From Hygrophila difformis (taxonomy: Eukaryota > Streptophyta > Magnoliopsida > Lamiales > Acanthaceae): 64,000 nt of DNA. The notes beneath the pieces are model-generated. The model was given only the letters and a program-made list of their open reading frames with translations. It was not told the DNA's origin and searched no databases. Positions 48,457 through 59,434 of the stretch are shown here, in pieces. Within the stretch, counting starts at the first letter, position 1, and each line of letters begins with the position of its first letter. The stretch covers positions 39,520,890 to 39,584,889 of the forward strand of contig JAOANR010000001.1 of the NCBI GenBank assembly GCA_030278955.1, given 5' to 3'. A program made the position numbers and the translations under genes.

Positions 48457-51400
48457 TTATGTCCCCATAACTGTGTCGGTATCGGTTTGGAACAATGTCG
48501 GGTATCGTTCCCTCATATCGGATTCTACTTCCCAAGTTGCCGTCTCACTTTCGTGGTTTGACCAAAGAACCTTGATCATCTTGATGGTTTTGTTCCTCGT
48601 TACTCGTTCCTTAGTATCGAGAATACGCACTGGGACCTCTTCGTAAGTCAAATCTTCATCGAGCTCAATTATCTCCGGTTGAAGTACATGTGTCGGGTCC
48701 GGCACATACTTCTTTAGTTGTGAGACATGGAAGACATTATGAACTCTATCTAAGTGTGGCGGTAAAGCCAATCGGTAGGCTAGAGTTCCGACTCGTTCTA
48801 GAATTTCGTAAGGTCCTATGTATCGCGGACTTAACTTCCCTCGTTTGCCAAAGCGCATCACCCCCTTCATAGGTGATATCTTTAGCATGACCCTATCTCC
48901 CACTTGAAATTCTAGGTCTCGTCGTCTCACGTCGGCATAACTCTTTTGACGGTCTTGAGCGGCTTTCATCTTCCCTTGGATCACTTTGATTTGTTGAGCC
49001 ATGTCTTCGATAAGTTGTGGTCCTACTACCACGGACTTATCGTTTTCTTCCCAGCTCAAAGGGCTTCGGCACTTTCGTCCATACAATGCCTCGAAAGGTG
49101 CCATGCCGATACTAGCATGGTAACTATTATTATAGGAAAACTCAATCAAGGGTAAATGAGATTCCCAATTCCCTTTGAATTCCAACACGCATGCTCTCAG
49201 CATGTCTTCTAGTGTTTGGAGTGTTCTCTCGGTTTGTCCATCCGTCATCGGGTGGAATGCGGTGCTCATTTTGATTTGAGTACCGAGAGCTTTTTGTAAC
49301 TCTGTCCAGAAATGAGAGACAAATCTACTGTCTCTATCGGAAATGATATCATGTGGTACTCCATGTCGTCGTACCACATTATCAATGTAGGCTCGGGCCA
49401 ATTGGTCCATAGTCCACGTGTCTTTCATTGGGATAAATATGGCTGTCTTCGTTAGCCTATCCACAATCACCCAAATCTTGTTCATGCCTTTAGGTGATCG
49501 GGGTAATCCCGAGACAAAGTCCATTGAGATGCTATCCCACTTCCAACTTGGAATCTCTAGTGGTTGCATCAATCCTAAGGGTTTATGTCGCACTGCCTTA
49601 ACCTTTTGGCAGGTGAGACATCTCGCCACGAAATTTGCCACTTCCTTCTTCATTCCCGGCCACCAATAGATCTTCTTCAGATCCTTGTATAGCTTGTCAC
49701 CTCCGGGATGTACGGAATATGGCGTGTTGTGCCCTTCCTCCATCAACCTTTGCTTCAACTCGGCACATTTAAGAGGCACACACCATCTACCTTTAAAACG
49801 GATGCTTCCATCCTCGTGGACAGCAAATCCTATTGCCTTTCCTTCGGCAACATACCCTTTTATCTTCTCGAGTTTCGGATCGCCCGGTTGAGCGAGTCGA
49901 ATCTCGTCCAATATTGGAGTTTCTACGACCATGGCATTGACCGTTTCTCTCACTGTGCCAGGATGCACAAGTTCTAACTCCAATCTTGCCAAATCCATGT
50001 ACAATGCCGGCGGAATTACCAACGAGTTTGTCACGTGTTGGGTTTTCCGACTTAGGGCATCGGCTACCACATTCGCCTTCCCCTCGTGGTATGCTATCTC
50101 TAAGTCGTAGTCTTTAATAAGTTCCAACCACCTTCGCTGTCTCAAATTCAACTCCTTCTGAGTGAATATATATTTCAAGCTCTTGTGGTCGGTGAACATT
50201 CGACACTTCCGCCCATAAAGATAATGTCTCCATATCTTTAGAGCGAATACGACCGCTGCCAACTCCAGGTCATGTGTCGGATAATTTTCCTCGTGAGGTT
50301 TTAGTTGGCGTGATGCATAGGCTACGACTCTCGAGTCTTGCATCAAAACACAACCTAAACCTTCCTTCGAAGCATCGCTATATACTTCGAAGTCACCATT
50401 CTCTGATGGTAGTGTTAATACGGGTGTGGTTGTGAGTCGTTTCTTCAGCTCTTGAAACGATGTCTCACATGCTTCGGTCCACTCGTATTTTGCTCCTTTC
50501 TTAAGTAGCTGGGTCAAAGGACGTGCAATCCTTGAAAAGTCCTTCACGAATCGTCTATAATATCCGGCTAATCCAAGGAAACTCCTTATTTCCGTTGGAC
50601 TTTTCGGAGTTGCCCATTCAGTCACGGCAGAAACTTTTGCCGGATCCACTGATACTCCATCAGCGGATACTATGTGTCCGAGAAATGCCACTTCTTTCAG
50701 CCAGAAGTCACATTTCGACAACTTACCGTATAGCTGATTTCTTCGCAAGATTTCCAACACTTGATGTAAGTGTTTCGCATGCTCTTCCTCGCTCTTCGAG
50801 TAGATCAGGATGTCGTCAATGAACACTACGACACACTGGTCTAACAATTCTCGGAACACGTTGTTCATGAGATTCATGAACATGGCCGGAGCATTTGTTA
50901 ACCCGAAGGATAACACTGTGAACTCGTAATGGCCATATCGTGTTCGAAACGCCGTCTTTGGAATGTCCTTCTCGGCAATCCTCAATTGATGATACCCAGA
51001 TCGCAAATCGATCTTCGAGAATACTGAAGCTCCCTTCAGTTGATCAAACAGATCCTCTATTCTCGGTAGGGGGTATTTATTCTTAATAGTCACTTGGTTT
51101 AGTCCTCGGTAATCTATGCAAAGACGTAGTCCTCCGTCTTTCTTCTTGACAAACAAAACCGGTGCTCCCCAAGGGGACGTACTCGGTCTTATGTAACCTT
51201 TTCCCAATAGCTCCTCGAGTTGTTCCTTTAACTCCTTCATTTCCAGTGGTGCCATCCGGTACGGAGCTTTCGAGACAGGCTCTGTCCCCGGAATGAGATC
51301 TATCGTAAATTCAAGATCTCTCTCAGGTGGCATGCCCGGAACGTCTTCAGGGAACACGTCCGGGTATTCTCTTACCACTGGTATGCTATCAACCTTGTTC

Positions 51401-53187
51401 TCTTCCGCCTCAAGGTTGTGCACATAGCACGCATATAGTTCATACCCCTTACGCATCAAGTTATTTAGTTTAAGTGCACTAACGATTTTGTTACTTTTCT
51501 TAGGGGGCTGAGAGTAAAAGATAACTCTCTTTCCCCTACTTTTCGACAAGGTGATCTTTTGCTTTTGGCATTCGATCACCGCTTTATACTGGGATAGCCA
51601 ATCCATCCCCAGTATGATGTCAAAGTCTCTTAAGTTAAATTCTACCAGGTTCGCGAAGAATTCTACGTTCTTTATCACTATAGGAATTCCGTTATATCGT
51701 TTAGAGCAAGACACTACTTCTCCGGAAGGCAATTGAATTCCTAAGCTAATTCTCTCGCACTTAGGTAGATCTAACTCAGGCACTATCCTTGATGCAATAA
51801 TTGAGCAACTAGCTCCGGAATCAAATAAAATTCTAAGGGGTGTATTCAAAACGTGAAATGTACCTGCCATCACTTCTCCTTGCGCAGGCACGTCCGCTTG
51901 GTTCACCACGTTCAACCTCCCCATAGGGCGTCCCTGATTGCCTTGTTGATTCGCATTCGGCTGCTGATTTTGTTGCGGGTTTTGATTCTGAGGGGGCGGA
52001 GGTCGTTGGTTCTGGTTCTGGTTTTGCGGCCTATTTTGAGGGGGTCTGTACCCTTGGTTATTGCCATTTCGCCCGTTTTGGTTTTGAGGCTGTTCTTGCC
52101 CTGCGACCAAATCGTCCCTCTTCGTTATGTTCTCAAGCCTAGTTCGACATTCCCGTCGAACGTGACCCATTCGACCGCATCGGTAACAAGCGCCTTGTTG
52201 CGGGCATCCCCTTGCCAGATGTGGTCGTCCACATCGCGGGCAAGGCGGTACCGGATCTTCTTGATTAAACCTCCTTCCCGTGTTGTTTTGTTGGGGCCTA
52301 TTCGACCCTCTGCGCTGCTCGTTCCTTCCAGTGTTGTTATCGTTTCTCGAGTCTCGGCTTCTCTTGTCTTGAGGACCCCTGCTGGACTCCCCACTCACCC
52401 TTCTTTTCAGCTGCTGCACGCGTGCTACCGCTACAGCGCGATCGTATACGGCTTGCAAGTCGGGGTAGTGTACTCCCGCGATCACTTCGCGCACAGACAG
52501 GTTCAGTCCCATCTCGAACTTCTGTGCCTTTTCCGCATCAGTAGGCACTAGCCTTGGTGCGAACCTCACCAGCTCCTTAAAGCGGGTGTAGTATTCTTGC
52601 ACCGTTTGGCTTCCTTGCTTCAGTGACAGGAATTCCTCGTACATGGCAGCTTTGGTACTCAAGGGATAGAATCGATCCCTGAGTAGTTCCATCATCTCCA
52701 TCCATGAGTAAGGCTCGTCATCTTCAGTTAGTTTGGCTTGCGTTGCTTGCCACCAGTCATCAGCTTCGCCTCCCAAGTAGTATGAAGCGACATGTACCCT
52801 TTCTCCTTCCGGACATTTGACCGCTCCCAGCAGCTTGTCGAAAGTCCGGATCCATTCCTCCAGTTTAGCTGGATCCTCCTCACCAGCATAGTGGGGCGGC
52901 TGGTAGGGATTCACCATCGCCAGGTAGTTAGGGCGAGCTTGGGGCGGAGGTACCGCCGCAGCTTGACCCTGGTTGACTTGCGCATTTCCGAGCGCAATCA
53001 ACACCTCCTCTATCGTCCTAAGACGATCGCCCACATTGTTCGGTGCGGGGGCGTCCTGCGCACCTTGGGGCTGTTCCTCATCAGGTTGGTTTGGTTCGGT
53101 GACGTTTGGTGGTGTTTCAGTAGGTGTTTCAGTAGTGGTTTGGGGAGCAGGTTGGGCTCTGCCTCTTCCTCTTCCTCTGGGTGCCAT
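48457..53187 (-). CDS. gag-pol: E2 Gag-Pol polyprotein, uninterrupted
   Basis: One frame, taken from the Met of [12 protein letters not shown] (53187; the open frame extends to an upstream Met at 53229). Residue numbers count from that upstream Met. The gag core lies at about 100-275, CCHC knuckles [13 protein letters not shown] (about 330) and [14 protein letters not shown] (about 348), protease DSGAS (470-474), RT with FIDD (803-806, bases 50823-50812), RNase H from about 948 ([10 protein letters not shown]), integrase HHCC (H1167, H1174, C1204, C1207), DDE (D1237, D1298, E1334), a GPY module near 1470 and a chromodomain-like end ([15 protein letters not shown]). Gag and Pol are fused without frameshift or stop. 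The whole machinery for particle formation, cDNA synthesis and integration is intact. Confidence 0.95.
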   Translation of the reverse strand: MAPRGRGRGRAQPAPQTTTETPTETPPNVTEPNQPDEEQPQGAQDAPAPNNVGDRLRTIEEVLIALGNAQVNQGQAAAVPPPQARPNYLAMVNPYQPPHYAGEEDPAKLEEWIRTFDKLLGAVKCPEGERVHVASYYLGGEADDWWQATQAKLTEDDEPYSWMEMMELLRDRFYPLSTKAAMYEEFLSLKQGSQTVQEYYTRFKELVRFAPRLVPTDAEKAQKFEMGLNLSVREVIAGVHYPDLQAVYDRAVAVARVQQLKRRVSGESSRGPQDKRSRDSRNDNNTGRNEQRRGSNRPQQNNTGRRFNQEDPVPPCPRCGRPHLARGCPQQGACYRCGRMGHVRRECRTRLENITKRDDLVAGQEQPQNQNGRNGNNQGYRPPQNRPQNQNQNQRPPPPQNQNPQQNQQPNANQQGNQGRPMGRLNVVNQADVPAQGEVMAGTFHVLNTPLRILFDSGASCSIIASRIVPELDLPKCERISLGIQLPSGEVVSCSKRYNGIPIVIKNVEFFANLVEFNLRDFDIILGMDWLSQYKAVIECQKQKITLSKSRGKRVIFYSQPPKKSNKIVSALKLNNLMRKGYELYACYVHNLEAEENKVDSIPVVREYPDVFPEDVPGMPPERDLEFTIDLIPGTEPVSKAPYRMAPLEMKELKEQLEELLGKGYIRPSTSPWGAPVLFVKKKDGGLRLCIDYRGLNQVTIKNKYPLPRIEDLFDQLKGASVFSKIDLRSGYHQLRIAEKDIPKTAFRTRYGHYEFTVLSFGLTNAPAMFMNLMNNVFRELLDQCVVVFIDDILIYSKSEEEHAKHLHQVLEILRRNQLYGKLSKCDFWLKEVAFLGHIVSADGVSVDPAKVSAVTEWATPKSPTEIRSFLGLAGYYRRFVKDFSRIARPLTQLLKKGAKYEWTEACETSFQELKKRLTTTPVLTLPSENGDFEVYSDASKEGLGCVLMQDSRVVAYASRQLKPHEENYPTHDLELAAVVFALKIWRHYLYGRKCRMFTDHKSLKYIFTQKELNLRQRRWLELIKDYDLEIAYHEGKANVVADALSRKTQHVTNSLVIPPALYMDLARLELELVHPGTVRETVNAMVVETPILDEIRLAQPGDPKLEKIKGYVAEGKAIGFAVHEDGSIRFKGRWCVPLKCAELKQRLMEEGHNTPYSVHPGGDKLYKDLKKIYWWPGMKKEVANFVARCLTCQKVKAVRHKPLGLMQPLEIPSWKWDSISMDFVSGLPRSPKGMNKIWVIVDRLTKTAIFIPMKDTWTMDQLARAYIDNVVRRHGVPHDIISDRDSRFVSHFWTELQKALGTQIKMSTAFHPMTDGQTERTLQTLEDMLRACVLEFKGNWESHLPLIEFSYNNSYHASIGMAPFEALYGRKCRSPLSWEENDKSVVVGPQLIEDMAQQIKVIQGKMKAAQDRQKSYADVRRRDLEFQVGDRVMLKISPMKGVMRFGKRGKLSPRYIGPYEILERVGTLAYRLALPPHLDRVHNVFHVSQLKKYVPDPTHVLQPEIIELDEDLTYEEVPVRILDTKERVTRNKTIKMIKVLWSNHESETATWEVESDMRERYPTLFQTDTDTVMGT

Positions 53188-53448
53188 TCTGGTACAAATA
53201 GGATAGTTTAGGACTGATGAATTTAGCATATAGTCTAAGCAATTTGTATGAATGTATATGTGTGTAGTAATTTAGCACGTGGTGCTTTGTTCGAACTAAG
53301 GAGCATCGTATGCTTCGAGGTTTTATTTTATTTTGTTTTGTTTGTTTTGATTTAAACAAAATAAATCGGGCATTTTATTTCCTCAAAAGAAATTTTAGTA
53401 CAAAGTAGAAATATTTTTCTAGCAAAACAATGTCTAACAGTAGAATCT

Positions 53449-53784
53449 CTAGTGCCTCATGACGTCTCTCGGCGGGGTAGCAGGATCTTCCTCCGGATCT
53501 TCCTCCTCCGAACTCGGCGGTAGTAGGTCGTCAAAGATAGTGTTTAAATCTTGCCCGTGGGCATCGATGTATTCCTTTAGTATTAAGTTTTGTGTAGTGA
53601 GGGTTTGGACTTGGCGCTCGAGTTGGTTTATGCGGTGATGATCCGCCTCTCTCAAGTTGCCCATGTGATGTAAGTTGGCCTCCAATTGAGCCATACGGTA
53701 CTTCATCTGCTCTAGGGTTTGGTGGGAATCGAGATGAACGCTCATCATCCTGACCATCAACTGCATCATGTCCTGACTAGCCAT
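53449..53784 (-). CDS. Small coiled-coil ORF upstream of gag in E2 (111 codons)
   Basis: An ATG-initiated frame lies between the E2 PBS and gag on the transcribed strand. It encodes a methionine-rich N-terminus (MASQDMMQLMVRMMSVHLDS), a heptad-like helical stretch (MAQLEANLHHMGNLREADHH, INQLERQVQTLTTQNLILKE) and an acidic tail (SSEEEDPEEDPATPP). No zinc finger, protease or gag motif is visible and I do not recognise the product. A coiled coil suggests it may self-associate or bind Gag. It comes before gag in the genomic RNA, so its translation would need early initiation followed by reinitiation or splicing. It could be a chance frame, although E1 shows no equivalent ORF in its short leader. 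Confidence 0.5.
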   Translation of the reverse strand: MASQDMMQLMVRMMSVHLDSHQTLEQMKYRMAQLEANLHHMGNLREADHHRINQLERQVQTLTTQNLILKEYIDAHGQDLNTIFDDLLPPSSEEEDPEEDPATPPRDVMRH

Positions 53785-53815
53785 CTAGCGCAAGCAAGAG
53801 ATCTAGGTTAATATT

Positions 53816-53955
53816 CGCCAAGATTCTAGGTTCGAGTTTCCAAGATTCTAAGTTCAAGTTTCGCCAAGATGCTAAGTTCAAGTTTCGAAAAGATTCTAAG
53901 TTCAAGTTTCGCCAAGATTCTAAGTTCAAGTTTCGCCAAGATGCTAAGTTCATAG
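53816..53955. repeat. 24-bp tandem repeats in the E2 leader
   Basis: About six copies of a unit like caagattctaagttcaagtt, with g/t and cc/aa variants, lie between the PBS and the small upstream ORF. The remaining leader (53956-54211) is AT-rich with ataataatggtttaaaa-type repeats and no gene. Confidence 0.88.
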
Positions 53956-54211
53956 CAGAGATGCAACATGCATATGCAAATGATATTTCCCCCCAATAAT
54001 AATTTAATACCCATATATATTTTTTTTTCCCCATGGGTTTTAAAATAAAATTTCTCCATGGAAATAAAAATTTAAAATTTAAAATATATCAAAATATTAA
54101 TAATAGCTTAAAAATAATAATGGTTTAAAAATAATAGTTTAAAAATAATAGTGGTTTAAATAATAGTTTAAAAATAATAATGGTTTAAAAATAATAATTT
54201 GAAAATAGCCG

Positions 54212-54224
54212 GGCTCTGATACCA
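54212..54224 (-). promoter_or_regulatory. E2 primer binding site (tRNA-iMet)
   Basis: TGGTATCAGAGCC on the minus strand, three bases after the 5' LTR; complementary to initiator tRNA-Met. Confidence 0.93.
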
Positions 54225-54227
54225 ACT

Positions 54228-56819
54228 TGTAACACCCCGGTTTTTGGTAACCCAGGTCGGGATGTCACCGCCACATCTCCCTAGTAAGACACGGTTTCTC
54301 CGAGCTTACTAAAGAGATGCAAGGCTAGGTATTGCAGTGTTTAAAACATTTAAAGCATTCAAAATAGCCCATACAATATAAATCGAAAATAATAATAGCA
54401 TAGCGCAGCGGAAATATTTAGTTTAGTACAGTATCGCAGCGGAAAATATAAAAAGGGCCGACATGGCCAAAACACGGGTTAAACAGGCCCGTTCATAATA
54501 TAGTCTAAGTACGAAATTTAAAAGCAAAATAAAAGTTCCCAAAATCCCATGCATGATTCGTGCTCACACATGCTCATTCCATATATTCTGTAAAGAAAGG
54601 AATAAAAATGGTTTTGATCAGCAAAATTGCTGAGTAAGTTAACACATGCATGATCGTAGGGTTTAAAAGCCATAACTTTAATAATTTAACAAAAGCATGA
54701 TAATAACATAATATTTGATTTCATATAATCCATATCATATAGCACAATCTATCTCAGGCTCTATTTAATAACACCTATCACATGGTTCAAGATAATAACC
54801 ATAATTTAAATAAAGCATTTAATAATTTAATTGGACAACAATATCATTTAATCTAGTTTAATTTAATTTAGAATCCCCATTACATTCCCGATTTGGTATT
54901 TCAAAGTTTCACGATAACAATCGCGATGTCAACAAGTTTAGCCGGTAGCCCGGCGGCCGCAGCCGTATCAGCCATACCCAGTACCACTCCGGAGCCTCGG
55001 GAAACCCATACGGATATTCACGAGAGTGTAGGCTCTAAGTTTCGCCGTTTTGGCAATATCACATTTCAAGTATAGCGCGCGGGGTCACCATCGTCCATTA
55101 CGGCACGAAGTGAATCGTTAGGGGGCACCCTGCAGAGCACTCACCCCTAATTTTAATTTATCAAGTTTGTAAGGGGATTTAGTTTTTAAAATCTGCCTTC
55201 CAATGTATTAATTTAGAAATAATATCTCAATTCGTTTCAACCCTAAAGGTTAATTCCATGTTTCCACAAGATTTCAAGATTTCGTTCGGTAAATCACAGT
55301 TTACTCCAAAATTCGTCTAAAATCAGATTTAATTCCAAAAATTCCAAAATTTCATATCTGACTCGGAAACATCAAGATCTACAACTTTCGTGTTTTAACT
55401 TTTTCAATCCGAGATACCTAAGTAGGTCAAAAATGCTAATTTTTGCATAACAAGAAATCTGTCCGAGTTTACAGGTCACAGTTTAAAGATTTCAAGTTCT
55501 AACATATCAATTCAACTCCAAATTTAATGAAATTTGACAGGGATCATCTTAAGACATTTATCTACAACTTTCATGTTCGGCCAAAGATCTAAAACAGCCT
55601 AGATCCTATGTCAAAAACGAGATCAAGATCAATCCTAAGTTCTGTCCAAGATTTCAAGATCTAAATCAAACAGTTCGGTTTCAACGGGTTTTCACCTATC
55701 AAATCAACTCCAAAAATTCTCAAATTTTTACAGTAGCTAGGTCTAAGTCTTAGGAACGTTTTTCGTGTTTTAAGTTTTTCCGTTTGAGTTCGTTTTAAGG
55801 GTCGGAAAAATTCAACAATTCTGTTGCGTCGGTAGAAAACGAAAGTAGACAGATTTATGATTCTTGTCAAATCTTTTAGGTTTCGAATGTTTTAAAATCT
55901 CCCAAAACCATGTAAGGTTAACTTACAGTGTCTATGAACGTCGGGAATGTCCAATTCGGAGGCGTGGCTTCCAGATCACCGTTTCTCCTCTCCGTTCGTC
56001 GGGTTCTACGATCTAGATTCGATACGGGGGTGTAGAAAGAAAAAGGAGATGATTAGGATTCGTTTTCGAATCGTTTATTGAATAAAGATTGGACCGAGAC
56101 TTACCACGACTATGGATATCTGTTGCGAACTCGTCCAACAGCGTTCGTCTTGGTTTCGTGCCTCCGACGACTCCGGATTTAGGGTTTCGAACGTATAGAG
56201 TGCTTTAGGGTTTCGTAAACTTGTTCGGGGCTCCCAAGGGACTTATTTATAGAATTCTAAGTCCCTAGGGCGTCCACGGCCGACCTAGAACTCTGGAGTC
56301 GAGAGGTGTTCAACCGAAAGTCGAAAAATCCGCGTTCGGGTGAGAGATTCACGCAACAACCAAATCTGTGGGTTGGCGCGGTCGTGGCGCGCTGAAGCCC
56401 TTCCACCGCGCGGCCACCGCGCCGGCTTCGCCTGGACTTCGGTCCGGGCGGGTCGTGCGATCCGTCGTGCGTTTCCGCCTCTCTTTCGGGTTTCTATCCC
56501 TCTTTGCTTCCGAATTCCGATTCCCGGGGTATATTCGGGTTCATACTTTCTCTCTAATTTTTATTCTTAGTCTAGTTGGATGTTTTGGACTCGAATACTC
56601 GAGTTCATTAGTGTCGGGTTTTGGTGTACCATTTATCCATACTTTTGTTTAATTAAATTCCTTTAATTCCTTTTTAAGTAAAAATCTCATTTCTTATTTT
56701 CTTATCTTTATTTATTTCTTTTATTTGCTGGATTGGTTTATTTATTTATAGTATTTATTTTATTTATTATTTATTTAATTATTGTTTTATTTTATGTTGG
56801 AAAATTCCCGGGTATTACA
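54228..56819 (-). repeat. E2 5' LTR
   Basis: Mate of the LTR at 45636-48227. Differences seen: c for t near 54590, t for c near 55433, t for c near 56697 and t for g near 56756. Confidence 0.94.
56243..56252 (-). promoter_or_regulatory. Candidate TATA box of the E2 5' LTR
   Basis: CTATAAATAA on the minus strand, upstream of the likely transcribed part of the LTR. It would drive the element's genomic RNA toward lower coordinates. Confidence 0.5.
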
Positions 56820-56824
56820 GAGAC

Positions 56825-58412
56825 CTTCCCGTACGTGATCAAGTATAAGAAAGGCAAGGAAAATGTGGTTGCAGATGCGCTGTCCCGAAGACTAGCGTTG
56901 GCATCATTTGCAACAATTAAGCTATTTGGATTTGAGCAAGTCAAGACTCAGTATGCCACTGATGAAGACTTCAAGGAAATTTTCAAGCTGACAGAACAGA
57001 AGGGGTACAAGGAGTACTGCCGCCTACATGGATTTCTCTATTACGGTAACAGGTTATGCATCCCAAGAGGATCCATTAGGGAGTTGCTGATTCAGGAAGC
57101 TCACGGGGGAGACCTCATGGGACACTTTGGAAAGCATGCAACTATGGGTGTACTTTCAGAAAGATTCTACTGGCCAGGAATGCAGAAACAGGTTTCTGAC
57201 TACATTGCCAAGTGTCTGGTCTGTCTGAAGGCCAAATCAACTGTGAAGCCTCATGGTTTGTACCAAGCGTTGCCTGTGCCCCAAGGACCCTGGCTGGACA
57301 TCTCGATGGACTTTGTACTTGGACTTCCACGGACCGCCCGAGCTAAAGATTCGATTTTTGTGGTAGTGGATCGTTTTTCCAAGATGGCACATTTTATTCC
57401 ATGTGCAAAGACCAATGATGCCCGCCATATAGCCAAGCTGTTCTTCAGAGAGGTGGTACGTCTTCATGGAGTACCTAAGACAATCGTATCTGATCGAGAT
57501 ACAAAGTTCATGAGTTATTTCTGGAAAGGATTTTGGAGAGAGATGGGCACACAGCTACTGTTCTCAACATCTTACCATCCTCAGACTGATGGTCAAACGG
57601 AGGCAATCAACAGAGTACTGGGTAATCTGCTCAGAATTATCACATCCTCCAACTCAAAAAGCTGGGACGAATGTCTGCCACACATAGAGTTTGCATATAA
57701 CAGACACGTCCATAGTGCCACCCATGTATCTCCATTTGAAGTTGTGTATGGTTTTAACCCGCTAACCCCAGTCGATCTCCTGCCACTACCTTGTAGTGAG
57801 CATCTTAACTTTAATGGCAGGGACAGGGCAACAGCGATCAAGAACCTACACAAGGACGTGCGCGAAAGTCTGGCGAAAGCTGCTGAGAGCTATGCCAAAT
57901 ATGCCAATCGAGGCCGGAAGAAGCTGATCCTCAAACCAGGAGACTGGGTTTGGATTCATCTCCGAAAGGAGAGGTTTCCGGCTCAAAGACATGGAAAACT
58001 CGCTCCCCGCGGAGATGGACCATTCAAAGTGTTAGAAAAGATCAACGAAAATGCTTACAGGATTGAACTACCTTCTCACTACAATGTTCATCCTACATTC
58101 AATGTTGCAGATCTTTCACTATACGAGCGGGATGAGGAGTTTGAAGCTGATCGGTTGATGGATCAACCTCCCCAAGGGGGTGGGGATGACATGGATGTCA
58201 TGACACATGGCATCATGATTCCCTATTTCCCGGAAGGGCCGGTTTCAAAGGCACGAATAAAGAAGTTTATTAATTCTGTCTCTTTATTTTTATTTCAGGA
58301 AGCAGATAAACTGGAGCCGAAGAAGGAGCCCAAATTGAAGCTGTTGATGCAGGCGGACGAATACCGGAAGGGCCCGGGTCTCATTAATTTGGGACCCACC
58401 CCGTCCAGCTAA
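56825..58412 (+). pseudogene. pol: E3 pol, 3' portion: RNase H end, integrase, C-terminus reaching into the LTR
   Basis: After removal of E2 and one TSD this continues in frame from 45635 (FIET-FPYVIKYKKG), through the RNase H end (VVADALSRR), integrase HHCC (HGGDLMGHFGKH; CLVCLKAK), the DDE core (MDFVLGLP, SDRDTKF, GQTEAINRVL) and a GPY module (KLAPRGDGPFKVLEKI). No classical chromodomain follows; instead the frame crosses the PPT and runs 226 bp into the 3' LTR, ending near GLINLGPTPSS. The upstream open frame from 56733 belongs to the E2 LTR and is not part of the gene. Confidence 0.9.
58174..58186 (+). promoter_or_regulatory. E3 polypurine tract
   Basis: AAGGGGGTGGGGA directly precedes the 3' LTR. 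It is also translated as part of the pol reading frame. Confidence 0.9.
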
Positions 58413-59429
58413 ATCCGGAAGAAAGGAGACCTCCAGATGCACAAACAGATCAAAACAGCATAAGGAGGTCAACGGAGGGCCCCACAGCCGCCGCCGCCGT
58501 CGCCGCCGTCATCATCGGAGGTTCGCCGAAGCTCCGGTGAAGTCGCCGGAAGTTGGTCGGAATTTCGCCGGAAAGTCACCGGCACCGGTCAACGACCGGT
58601 CAACGTCGGAACAGTGTCGCCGGACTCAGTGGGCCCCATTCGGATGAAAGTTGGAGGAATTTCTTCATCTGTCGCGGAACATGCTCCTTTGTCGCGGAGC
58701 TGCCTTTGTCGCGGAGTTACCACTTTGTCGCGGAACCCCCTTCCGCGACAAAGCCCCTTCCGCGACCAAGCCCCCTTCCGCGACAAAGCCCCTTCCGCGA
58801 CCAAGCCCCCTTCCGCGACAAAGCCCCTTCCGCGACCAAGCCCCCTTCCGCGACAAAGTCCCTTCCGCGACCAAGTCCCTTCCGCGACACAGTCCAGCAT
58901 CGCGACCAAGTATGCCTAGCGCCACAAGGAGAAGGCTCGAGCCAGAAGCACCCCTGTCGCGGTGCCTTGCTTCGCGACACGACCCTCTTAGCGACAAAGC
59001 TTATCCAGTTTACTATTTCCTTGTATCCAGTTTGTTGAAAACATTGCTAGGGTTGTTTAATCTAGTTTTATGGGCTTCCTCTATATATATGAGGTCCCCA
59101 AGCATTTGTAACCACTTTGATATTTTTGAACAACTCATTTCATTGAATCAAAGTCACTTTTCTCTCTTGAGAGCCAACACTTGGTTCTCAACACTTTGTG
59201 AGTAAACCCTAGGTTCACCCACACCATTGAAGATTGGAATTTGCTTCAATGGCCTTATTGGAAGATGCACTCATGAAATCCATTTGTCTTGGGTAAATCT
59301 CACTTCCCTTGGATTTACTTAGTCCCCTTCTTCCAAAAATTCCCCTATCCTTTTATTTTTCTTTATTTTGTGTTCTTGTTCATCTCCTTCATCCAAGGAC
59401 CAACTTAGCAAGCAAACCGATCCATGGCA
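58187..59429 (+). repeat. E3 3' LTR
   Basis: Same length as the 5' LTR. Differences noticed: g for t in aaactggagccg, and a for g in gccgaagctcc. The pol reading frame ends inside it at 58412. Confidence 0.93.
58671..58908. repeat. 35-bp minisatellite with opposing arm in E3 3' LTR
   Basis: Second copy of the fold-back minisatellite, in the 3' LTR, with the same number of units as far as I can see. Confidence 0.88.
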
Positions 59430-59434
59430 ATCTC

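Larger units (their letters stand above)
45636..56819 (-). mobile_element. E2: Tekay-like Ty3/Gypsy chromovirus with intact Gag-Pol, nested in E3
   Basis: Two 2592-bp LTRs (45636-48227 and 54228-56819), about four substitutions apart by eye, are flanked by the TSD gagac (45631-45635 and 56820-56824). The minus strand carries PBS, leader with 24-bp repeats, a small ORF, an uninterrupted gag-pol and a PPT. Domain order and the chromodomain-like C-terminus match E1, so both belong to the same broad group. All coding features are intact, so it could be autonomous. Confidence 0.95.
38994..59429 (+). mobile_element. E3: Ty3/Gypsy chromovirus-type element, interrupted by E2
   Basis: Two 1243-bp LTRs (38994-40236 and 58187-59429), differing by about two substitutions by eye, are flanked by the 5-bp TSD atctc (38989-38993 and 59430-59434). 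PBS, PPT and a gag-pol frame are present. E2 with its TSD interrupts the RNase H region at 45636-56819. Integrase wording such as MDFVLGLPRTARAKDSIFVV and a coding end that runs into the LTR suggest a CRM- or Galadriel-like chromovirus; the exact clade is not settled. Confidence 0.93.

Noticed and set aside
51853..52551. 232-codon plus-strand open frame
   Set aside because: Antisense shadow of the E2 gag region, which has repetitive Q/N/P codons.
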